Assembly: GCA_905250075.1 (NCBI GenBank)
Contig: CAJNOP010000057.1
Coordinates: 869,315-933,314 of the forward strand
Source of the DNA: Rotaria sp. Silwood1
Lineage: Eukaryota > Rotifera > Eurotatoria > Philodinida > Philodinidae
Direction of reading: 5' to 3'
Length of the DNA stretch: 64,000 nt
In this document: one piece after another, positions 38,501 to 48,412 of the stretch
Layout: every line of letters starts with the position of its first letter
Position numbering within the stretch: the stretch's first letter is position 1
The notes under the pieces: generated by a model
What the model was told of the DNA's origin: nothing
What the model saw: only the letters and a program-made list of their open reading frames with translations
The model's database searches: none
Position numbers and translations under genes: made by a program

Positions 38501-40027
38501 AATAACAAAGCTCATCTGTACAGTTGCTTGTCTCATTATTTTATAGTATGAATCCATAGGATCTGATTTATTTACCAACCAAAAATCAAAAAATTAAACT
38601 TCGAATAAAATTTTACTAGATCTATATCTTATGATTTCTGATTTCATCAATTCGAAAAAAAAAGCAGTATCTAATCAGGTTTCATAAATGCGTGAATGTT
38701 TACCTTATCGCAACTAAAGCAATGGCGAGGAAGTGATAAATCGTTCCTGTAAACTATTTTCATCTTGAAAGTGAATATGAAAAATTATTGAAACAATTTC
38801 ATAGATCTCTCTAACAATCCGTTATTCATAAGTTAATAGTTGATATCAATCCTTTAAACTCCTTAATTACTTATTTTTTCTTATGTTGTAAAAAATAAGT
38901 GTAGAATAATAAATGCTCACTATTCGTTTATTAACATAGTATAAATCTTGGTGAGAGGTTGTGACTCTTTGCACTCTGTACTTATGAACCTTATTTTTGG
39001 GTAAATGAGCAGAATAAGCTCTCAGAAAAATGAATTTATTATTATGCGGTTATATTTCAAGCGTGCAATCATAAGTCTTTCACCTAAGGATTTATTCCGT
39101 TCAGATATCTAAAAAGAGTTTATGCGCATAGAAAACAATAGGGAGGTATAACGAATTTACAGTAGGTCACAAATCATTACCAAAGTGAGAGGCTACCAGG
39201 ATTTATCTGGACTTATCTTTTGATGGCACATTATATTTTAATGGTATCAAAAAAGGAGCCATAGTGTTGAAGAATCCGCCTTCATTCTAAACTTATCGCC
39301 AATTCTAAGTGTCATTCTCGCCTGTGTTCTCAAGTGAGTACTTGCTTTCAGCCTAGTTTCTTTTGCTTGATGACAACATATATGACAAGATTTATAGGAA
39401 AACCCTAAGGATTCCGGAAAAAGTAAATCCTAGAAGTAGCTGGCTAGAAAAAAAACCGAAGTGGTCTTAGCAGTTATACATTACTACAGTAAATGTTATT
39501 CAGTCATCGGATGGAAAAATTCAAGTATCAATATAGTTATTCTATCTTTGGATTCGAAAGATAATCTTCAATAATTAAGATTTCATTATATTGATTTAAA
39601 ATTTTTAGCTGTTTCTTTGGATATACCAATAACAAAAGCTAAAAAAACTTCTTTCAATAATGATCAACAAATCAATATATCATTGGAAGAATCAATTTCA
39701 AATGAAAGTTTTTCAACAAGTCAAATTATTTCTATTGAATCAACATTAGAAGACTCATCTTGTTCAATACCAATCGAAGATAATTCCGATACGAGATCAA
39801 CTAATGATATTGTTCCTGATATTTTATCATCCGAAATTGAACCCATTACTATTGATCAACAACTTATTGAATTATCATCTTTAGAAAATGATCATGACTG
39901 TACTATGTCAGATTCTTCATCAGATACAGTTGATTATGATTTTGATACAGAAACATGTGCAACACTTACATTTGAATCTCAAGAATCAATTATTCCTTTA
40001 TCTAATTGTCATGATAACGATTGTTAG
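35596..40027 (+). CDS. DCLRE1C: Artemis nuclease (DCLRE1C / SNM1C), MBL-beta-CASP family
   Basis: Five exons, 35596-35920, 35982-36363, 36432-36697, 37879-38466 and 39609-40027, join in phase to 659 residues. Artemis trims DNA ends and opens hairpins in non-homologous end joining. The N-terminus (GILEEYPLISIDSF) matches human Artemis closely. Metal-binding motifs are intact: THVHMDH (H33, H35, D37, H38), GSGHCPGSVM (H137) and FTGDFRL (D158). Artemis-specific blocks follow: IPTREICCEALILWIKSLL, LTTDSTTTRLHACR, IRILLSIMWFTEQ, and YSLHSSFSEIIDVLKTLKP with the beta-CASP histidine. The C-terminal 250 residues are charged, then serine and acidic rich, as in other Artemis tails. The TMEM35 gene starts 95 nt after the stop. 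Introns 3 and 4 exceed 1.1 kb. Confidence 0.94.
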
Positions 40028-40122
40028 ATAGTGCATTTTTTTTTGTTTTTGTAAATTGTTTTTCTTGTAGCGATTGTTTTCTTAATAATGATAATTTATG
40101 TAGGACTTTTTGTTTGTAGATC

Positions 40123-41804
40123 ATGAGTTCACTAGCTTTAACTGTTCTTACACTTACTGTTGGTATGTTTTTTATTCTTACTGGACAATTTAAAGTTACA
40201 TCGAAATTTTTTCCTGATATACATGAAGATATGGTAAGAATCAATGTTTTTTTTTGTTTTCTTGTAAGTTGTAATATTGTATTTTTTATGATCAGAGACA
40301 TGAATTTGGACGTATTAATAAAGTATTTCCATTTTATAAAATAACTGGTTGGCGTCCATATGCTAAAAACTACCGAATGACTGTTGGTATTATTGAAGTT
40401 ATTTGTGGAGTTATTTTAATTCTTATACCAGGTTAGTTGGTTTTCTTTTTATTTGAACACGGCTAGAAGTTTTTTTGATTATTATTTACTACACAAAGGA
40501 ATATACGTTGGTTCCTAGAAAAAGACATTATCTAATGATGCATGCATTATCAAGTTCTACTACGTACTCTTGCCATGCAAACCGTATGCAGTAGAACTTG
40601 ATAATGCATGCATCATTAGATACAGAAAGGCTTTCTCAAGAAGCCTCTATGCAGTACTGCGGAAAAGTATATACTTTAAATGGTATTGCCTCTGCTTTCA
40701 CATCAAGATAACTTTCGTTTTACTTGAAAGTCACATATACAGCAAGAGAAATTTCTTCTAAACATTTTCATAAAACAAAGTTTGAAAAATCATTTATATT
40801 TGAATTCAAAAATAAGATATTATTGATCAAGCATAAATGATTCGGAAACATCACCTAAGTTCAATATTTTACCTAGGACATTCGAAACACACACATGACT
40901 GATTTTTCGACAACAAATACAAATAACAGATACTCTTTGTGACCAAACGAGAAGTTCGGAAACTCGACACATCAATTTATTACAGAGAAACATACGTTGT
41001 TAAAATCGATTCCACTAATATGCACAGAAATACTACAGAAAACAGTTTAAAACCATCGTAGTTCATTGCTGTCAATTTTGATACTGTATATGTCTATCGA
41101 ATAGAATGATGCGCTGAATTTTTGAGCTTCTTATTTTGTTGCAAAAAGTGTTTGCTATTCGTATTTATTGTCAAAAGCTCAGTCCTATGTGTATTTCAAA
41201 TACCCATCCTACAATAATTAGGTTACGTTTCCAAACTATTTATGCTTGATCAATAGCATCTTATTTTAAATCTACATATTAAGAATTTTTCATACTTTCT
41301 TTCTTTATAAAAATATTTAACGGAAATTCTTCTATTTGTATATGTGACTTTCAGGTAACCTTAAAGTCATCTTGGTATGAAAAGAACTAAACTACAATAT
41401 TGATTCTATATATTGTTCACAACATTGTATATCCTGTCCTGTAGTCAAAAACCTCATAGTTACTTTTATATATTTTATAGAAATTTTGTTTGTTGTTATT
41501 TTTGTATAAAACAGGACGACTTAAACAATTGGCGAATATTGTACTTTTAGTATTAATGTTAGGTGCTGTTTATACACATTATGCTTTACATGATAAACTT
41601 GATCGTATGGCACCTGAAATTATAATTTGTTTACTTTTAGTAACACGTCTTATTATTTACCAACAAGGGAAAAGTTCTAGAAATGAAAAATCGACTAAAT
41701 TAAAAGATGAAGTTACAAATGAAGAAAAAGATAATCAGCAAGAATCTGTAGATGAAGAATCTGAAGATGAAAAAAATTCATCAAATGAAAAGAAAAATGA
41801 TTAA
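40123..41804 (+). CDS. TMEM35/NACHO-type four-helix membrane protein
   Basis: Three exons, 40123-40233, 40296-40431 and 41515-41804, join in phase to 178 residues (human TMEM35A has 167). TMEM35A is an ER chaperone needed for assembly of nicotinic receptors. Similar features: an N-terminal span with GMFFILTGQFKVT (human GLFFVFMGTIKLT), a span after RMTVGIIEVICGVILILIPGR (human GALEVACGIVMTLVPGR), LKQLANIVLLVLMLGAVYTHY, and IICLLLVTRLII. The tail is highly charged (K and E). The ATG lies 3 nt after an acceptor-like TTTGTAG, and the Artemis stop is 95 nt upstream, so both may come from one transcript. A TMEM35B-type assignment cannot be excluded. Intron 2 holds the long foldback at 40690-41390. 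Confidence 0.88.
40530..40621. repeat. perfect 32-bp inverted repeat with 28-nt loop
   Basis: Left arm 40530-40561 begins ATCTAATGATGCATGCATTA and right arm 40590-40621 is its exact reverse complement. It lies in TMEM35 intron 2, next to but outside the larger foldback. Perfect pairing means it is young or maintained. It could be a microRNA-like precursor or a small inverted-repeat insertion. Confidence 0.95.
40690..41390. repeat. long foldback with almost no loop, TMEM35 intron 2
   Basis: Two arms of about 340 nt face each other around 41038. GAAAGTCACATATAC (from 40726) faces GTATATGTGACTTTC (to 41352); GATCAAGCATAAAT (40825-40838) faces ATTTATGCTTGATC (41238-41251); TTCGACAACAAATAC (about 40912) faces GTATTTATTGTCAAA (from 41161). 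The position sums are 82076-82078, so one register holds along the arm, with roughly two thirds or more identity. No reading frame is kept. Confidence 0.9.
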
Positions 41805-43968
41805 AAATATTTTTTCTTTTTGTATGCTCTCTGTTTTTGTATATTCATATGCAATACTGTTTATTGTCTATCATTTATGTTCTGCATATGGTTTTTATAT
41901 AGTTTATTATCTATTGATATTGTGATTATTTTGTTAATTAGTATAATACAGATCAACTTTGTTTGTATATTCGAACAAATAGCGATGATCAATTTATGTT
42001 TATCGACGGCTATTATGGGGTCTATGTCAATTGGTCACAACACGAAAAATTACAATCGGCAAAAAACTTTCCATAGCATAATGGAGGACTAATTCACAAG
42101 AGAACATCTCCAGGTGGCAAATTGTTTTTCGATTGAGTCGATTTTCATTTGATGAGTACTAGAGAGTAATAGAAAACTCTACAACCCTTAAGTTGTCCAA
42201 GTCTTCATCCTTAAGATATTGAAATTTCATTGAATTTTTCGTCCGCGTCAGGTAATGAAGAAAATTGACTTTCGACTTCAAATTTTTCAAGACCAAAGCT
42301 CTCAATGAGATCAGTTCATTGGGCAAGTTGTAACTTCTTTAATGTCTCCTATCTTGAGATATTCAATATTCGAAATTCTCTCATGTGCAAAAATTAATGT
42401 CCATCCCCACAAAGAAAAAAACTAGAAAGCTTAAAACTTGTCCAATGAACTAATCGTATTTTAGAAACGTTGTTCGTGTATAGTTTTAAGTCAAAAGACG
42501 AGACGTGCCTAGCAAGTTCTTCTAATTGATAAAGCATAGAGCTTAACACGAAAGTAGTAGTTGGTTGAAGAGTTTTCCATAATTTTATATCATTTTTCTT
42601 ATTTTTGGACTTCTTTGTGCAGTCATTTTTACTATTAGAAGTGGCATATAGGTTTCATCTTTTCTTTTTTTAGCATCCCAATAGATTCAAAATGTGAGTA
42701 CCCACATTCTATTATTGTTTACTAGTAAGATCATCGATGAATACATTCTATCAAGTAAACATTCCTTTTTACATTCCACCCCCCAACGTCACGCAAAGCT
42801 GTATGTGACTGAATTACATGTCTACAAATTGAAATTTGTGGGAAGTAAAATAGAACTCATTCTTCTGTCAAGCATGCGAGTAATTTTTATATTGAGACTA
42901 ATTGCGTAGTTTCCATTTATCGCTTTTTTTAATTATTAAATCCGTACTTTAATAAAAACAAGCATATGTTAACATATTATTTACGAATATAATACTAAAA
43001 AAAATAGTTAAACACAGTTACTATGCTAATAAATATATAGAAGTGATATAAATCGAAATAATGAAATTTTATCTCATCAGATAAATGTCTCCTGGAAAAT
43101 TAAATTTTATTTAATCGAATTTAATATGATTGATACATGAGCAAATTGTACTACAGATAAAATAATTTTTGATTGAAACAAAAAACAAAACAGGCAAGTA
43201 AGAAACAACCTTGAAAATGAACTTGTTATATAGAAATCATGTGATTCTAAAGGTTTCAATGCTTTCATAAACATTTGATTCAAGATCATGAAGTTGAAAC
43301 TATATATGTACTATTTCTTTAATTATATCATGAATACAAGAGTTATCAAGAATTTTTCTTTATCTTATTGCTCAAATGTTCGAAACAAAGAAACTCTAAT
43401 GTTCGATTAAAAATTGTAAATTTTAATAGAATTTTATGAAATGCATCATTGCATTTAAGATTTGCTTGTGAAACAAAAATTATATTTCTAAAGATATACT
43501 ATTTATGTTTCTTTTATATTCTGATTTTCTTTAATTTTCAAGTATATCATGCTTTTTATATTGTGTAAAAATGGAAAAAGTCATGTTACTGTTTTTAATA
43601 AGAAAAGTCAGCATGTCGTCATGCAACTAAAATTTCAATAGTTTAAAATTAGTATCAAACAAATTCTATGAACATATGTTGACTTTTTTTTTTCTTTTTG
43701 TTAAATATAAGAAGCAAAAAAAGTGAAAAAAAATATATATTGGGAGAGAATATGGATTTTATTAATTACGTACAAGTTAAAGTAATACATAGTGATGAAC
43801 TTCTTTTTTTTTTAAATAAATGTGAGCCTGACAAACAAATAAACGAAAAAGTATACGAGACAGTATTTTTGTTAATGGTTAATTGTCAAGAAATACGTTT
43901 TTTTTTTTTTGCTAATTATGAACAATATTAAATAGAAACAGATTATTATTCTTTTTTTTTTTTTAATA
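41805..43968. other. tail-to-tail intergenic region
   Basis: Between the TMEM35 stop (plus) and the NPY-like gene stop (minus). The first 100-250 nt are T-rich and likely the TMEM35 3' UTR. The rest is AT-rich with scattered short frames and no exon series that I can support. Confidence 0.5.
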
Positions 43969-44316
43969 TTAAAAAACACTTTTTTTTTGTCGTCCTCGAA
44001 ATGAATTTCTTGATGGTTGATTTTGTTTGTATGTATTAGATAATTTTTCCAATAAATAAAATTGATCATTTAATTCTTCATCGTTTATTGATTTGTCCAA
44101 ATTTGAATAAAGATCATCATAAGCATTTTGTCGACGAACAAGTTTAATTTTAAATGCATCATAATAATCTTTTACAGCTTTAAGATATTGTTCAATTTGT
44201 TCTTTGGTTTTAAAACGTAATGGCCGTTCAGGTGGTGGTGGAATATCGAGATAAGATGATAACATACATGAAGCCAATGCAAAAAATATGATAAGAATCG
44301 TGCACGTATTGTTCAT
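43969..44316 (-). CDS. secreted precursor resembling NPY/NPF-family peptide
   Basis: A 115-residue single-exon protein. It starts with a clear signal peptide (about MNNTCTILIIFFALASCMLS). Directly after it comes a PP-fold-like segment: IPPPPERPLRFKTKEQIEQY followed by LKAVKDYYDAF. The proline-rich lead, ERP..F, and the amphipathic helix with YL and YY are the pattern of neuropeptide Y and invertebrate NPF. But the expected RPRFG-amide ending is replaced by KIKLVRR, with no amidation glycine, and then a polar spacer follows. A later NSFRGRQKK could hold a second processing site. NPY-family membership is inference from pattern; an unrelated small secreted helix is possible. The ATG lies 1 nt after an AG. 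A strong donor (ACG/GTAAGT) on the same strand at 46648 may end a 5' leader exon. Confidence 0.55.
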   Translation of the reverse strand: MNNTCTILIIFFALASCMLSSYLDIPPPPERPLRFKTKEQIEQYLKAVKDYYDAFKIKLVRRQNAYDDLYSNLDKSINDEELNDQFYLLEKLSNTYKQNQPSRNSFRGRQKKSVF

Positions 44317-47300
44317 TCTATAATATTCAAATAGAAAATGTTTTAAAGATATTTAAAAAAAAAAAAAAAACAAGTATAAGTAGTAAGATTTTCTACACCT
44401 ACTGAAGTTATGATAAAAAGAATCAAAATATATATAATTGTTACACTAGCATCTTACTTTTGATGATTATAGTCAATTATATACATGAGCTAAACTTTTG
44501 TATTTCAAGTCACGGTATTTATCTATTTCACGTATGAGATGATTATCATTGTGTAAAAAAATTTATAGGAAATAACCTTGAGAAACACTAATGTTAATAA
44601 TAATATGAATAAATTATTTTCTCATAGCTTCTATTTATTTTTCTTGTATATCAAACATATTTTTAATATATATGTAAATCGATTTTCTTTTAGGTAACAA
44701 ACTAATGAGAGAAAAAAAAGAAATTATAAAATTCAAATAGAAAAAGTTTTCTTTGATCAGAGTGATTAAAAGAATATATTAGACGAGTATATTTAACTTA
44801 TGATCTAACCTAAAAGACTGATCTCATAAGCATGTAAGCAAATTCTTGACTGAACTAAAAAAAGATTAGTTTTTTTTTTTTCTAATTAAAAAAATGAATC
44901 GATATCTTTAGCTTAAATTGAAAATTCTCATCAACAAATTTTATAATTTACTTAAAAATAAATACATAATCGTCTTGATTTTACTGTAAATTTGAAATAA
45001 GCCGACTAAACAAATCAGCTCAAAATTCAATACGATTTACTCTATTAGGATAATCTATGATACTTAATCAACTTTATATTTACTCAAGTACCTCTTTCAT
45101 ATGATTTTGACTTCCCTAAATATTTTATTTTATCATCAATATATAAAGCTAATTATTTCATCTTCAAGACATTCGAAAGTATAAAATTCAACTATTATAT
45201 CTTTATAGTAGTTCACTGCTCATTCTCTCTGTTGATAGTCAAATTTATTAACTGAAATACTTAGCTAGTTAATCTTCTACTATCAATCATAGAATAAAAT
45301 TCTACACACATACATGATACGTTATCGTTTCAACAGATTTTGTATGCTGCTTGTTGCTTTAAATAATGCTAAAAGAAAGAAATGAGCATTCGAAGTGAAA
45401 AGATGACAATTTGAAATATTTTAATTGACCAGTTCATTCTGTAGACAGAATTGAGAGTATGAACAAAAAAAAAAAAATAACATTTTATAAATCTTACGCG
45501 TAAATTCAATTCCATACAAAGAAAATATGAAAGAATGCTCTTTACAAAGTAAACAGGACATGTATAACAAAAAGATGCCTATAAAAATCACGTACTACTA
45601 TTGAGTCATGAGTGTTGGAGATTTCTATTCTTTCTTCTTGAAAAAAAAACATAGAAAAGAAGAGCACTTACTCGTCAATTTAACAAATGGATTCTTAGAT
45701 AATCTGTATGTGTGTGTAGGTGAAATTCGAAAATGATGAACAAGAGTGAATGATGAATTGTTTATGCTTTTATTATGCTTGACTAATATAAGAAAAAACA
45801 AAAATGCCGACGAAAATAATGAATTGATTAATTAGTTGGTTTCAAAGAAATAATCTTCAAAGATAGTTATAAATATATCATGAGAAAAAAAAAAAAAGAA
45901 AACACAAACATAGATAAAATAACAAGTGAAGCGTTACATATAGTACGGCTGTTTGTATTCATCTTAGGAAAAACTGACATAAAGAAATAACAAACATGAC
46001 ATTTTTCTGACAGAAGAGATCATTTTCCATTTACTTGTCGACGTAAAATCCTTAATAATGATAAAAATTAGAAGTTATTTTGAACTTATGAAATTTTCTT
46101 CGAGCATTTATTACTATTTTGGATATTGCGAAATATTATAATAACGCAATAATCTGTTCTTTTTTTAAAGCTATTTAGGACATACCTTATCGTAAATATA
46201 ATCAAAAAAGTTATTAACAATTGCATTACTATTTGAGACAACGCCTACTTTTATGTGGGCAATAGAATATTATCGCCTAACTTACTAAAGATCATAATTG
46301 TTTATACCCATTTGACTGTTAATATTGGCATTCTTAAAAACATAATAAGAAACTATTGATAGACAGATATAGATTTTATCTAGGTCGCATAATGACTTTT
46401 ACATATACATACACATATTTAAGGTCTGCGTAAACAAAGAAGAATAAAGTGAAAGAAGTAAAATACACTATGTACTAGTTTAAAGCATGGACATGTAAGA
46501 AACGAATAAGACATATATATATATGTATATCAATAAGAAACAGCTAAAAAAAAAGAAATTTTCTAATGTTATATCGATTGTTGAATACATTTCGAGTGAT
46601 ATTTCTTTTTCATCATTTCTTATATAAATAATAAAAATTAAACTTACCGTTTTAAAAATGTCATTAAAACCATCGTTGGATGTGCCTTTTTATTGTAGTC
46701 GTTTCTTAAAAGATAATCGAAACTAGTAAGTAGCGATCAGAAATAATGATGAGAAAAGAAAAATGACGTGGGAAGGGAAAATGTGGTAAGCACATTATTT
46801 TAACAACTTATTTTGACAGTAAATTGTCAATTAAAGAATGAGAATTGCGTGGCATTGAAATTAAATCTTTTAACACAGAATATAAGAGTGTTCTACCCAC
46901 TTATATTAATGAAAATTTTCGTTTAATCGGGAATTAAGCTATATTGATATTTTTTTTTAAGTCTATTGAAGAAGTTTCATGTATCTTAATCGAATTTAGA
47001 TCTAATCTAATTTTAACCATTTACTCTGATTGATGAAATAAGAAAATGTATCTAAGTATAAATAAAAAGTGATAAAGATATGAAAAAAAAAGAATTCTTT
47101 TTTTCAAGTTCCATTTATCGAAGTGTAAATTATATTTTTTCTTAAAAGTTTCATATTAAAGCAAATAGTTTTAAATATGTTTATCTGTGGGAGAAGAAAT
47201 AGAATTTTTTTTAATTAAAAATTACAAAATTCATTTTCTTATAAAAACTTTTTATAATTATTATTATTGGAGAACAAGGATGAATTTTTACGAATGTTTA

Positions 47301-48412
47301 CAAAGGAAAAAATACCATACGAATATTTTAAAAATTCTACGAAAAAGCTTCAAGATTCAAATTAAAAGGGTGTAATCAATTCAATTTTCGAGAATGGATT
47401 GAATCAGTTTTTTTTTCTTTGATGGAACTATAAATAGTTAAACAAATACTCATTTTTCACTTAAATCTCATTTAATATTGGCAATGTTATTTCTTATTTC
47501 GATAAATACCTTCCATTGGAAGATTTCGGTAAAACAAAACATAACTAATACTTCGCTGAATATCCAGTAAAATGAAGAAGTCAGATTAAAATATCGAATA
47601 GTGGCATAACTAAATGGAAACTCAGTCTTCCGTTCCCTTTTACAAATGGTTACTGTTGCTCAAAAAGGGATTTAAGTCCCTTCGAAAAGCATTAACAGAG
47701 GATTTCCGCCTCTCCTGTCGACATGGTCAGGGGACTGAGCTCCCCTTAGAAGTTCCTTCCGATTACACCACGAACATTAAAAAATATATTCTTTATAGAA
47801 TATGTGGTAGAAGTACATACAATGTTAAGGGTAAAAAAAAGAAATTTGAACTTTGAAATCTTACTTTCAAATTCTTTTCGTCGAAAATAAATGTTCCCGA
47901 TTCTTGAAATGCAATGCAATAAGAATAACTAACTCCCACGTATGTTTTTCTTCTTTTTTTTTTGCCTTTGATAAAATTATTCAAATAAAAAAAGGCAATT
48001 TCAATGACAAGTAAAATTTATTCTTGTTATTAATACAAAGAGAGGCAAGTAATGTGTAAAATAGCTCACCAATATTCTATTTTGAGGTGACAGTAATCAG
48101 AATAAATTTTTTTCTTTCAGGCTTCTATTCACTAACAAAAGTTGATGGACTTCTATTTCATTAACATACAATTAAAGCAGATACTTGTTGCACCATATCA
48201 CGGTTATATTGTTATTTTTAATTAGCTTTTTTTTTTTTTATTTTACAAGAACAATATAAGTTCACAAGAGCAACGAAACATAAAATATAAGTATCATTGA
48301 GTATTCTAATCATATCGAAACTCATGCTTTTTTTTCCTTCTGTACACATTGAACAAGAAAACATACAAATTATCAATACACTTTCAACAAAAGAATGTAT
48401 AAAATAATTCAA
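44317..48412. other. 4.1-kb gene-poor region
   Basis: Upstream of the NPY-like gene and downstream of BDP1. I see no assembled protein gene. A GTAAGT donor at 46647 (minus sense) could belong to a leader exon of the NPY-like gene. At 47600-47790 the base composition rises in G+C, with several stem-loops. The part next to 48413 is the BDP1 3' flank. Confidence 0.45.
47605..47790. other. GC-raised segment with several predicted stem-loops
   Basis: This piece stands out from its AT-rich surroundings. Local hairpins: AAGGGATTTAAGTCCCTT (near 47674), GAGGATTTCCGCCTC (near 47698) and GGGGACTGAGCTCCCC (near 47731). CTCAGTC (about 47624) can also pair with GACTGAG (about 47735) to enclose the first two. 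It could be a structured non-coding RNA or an old transposon piece; an 80-codon plus-strand frame also crosses it. No family recognised. Confidence 0.3.

Noticed and set aside
43698-43931. Plus-strand 77-codon frame beside the NPY-like gene
   Set aside because: Low-complexity with phenylalanine runs from T tracts; no homology and no splice context.
47614-47856. 80-codon frame over the GC-raised island
   Set aside because: Ends in lysine low-complexity and has no family match. The stem-loop structure explains the composition as well, so I list the island, not a protein.
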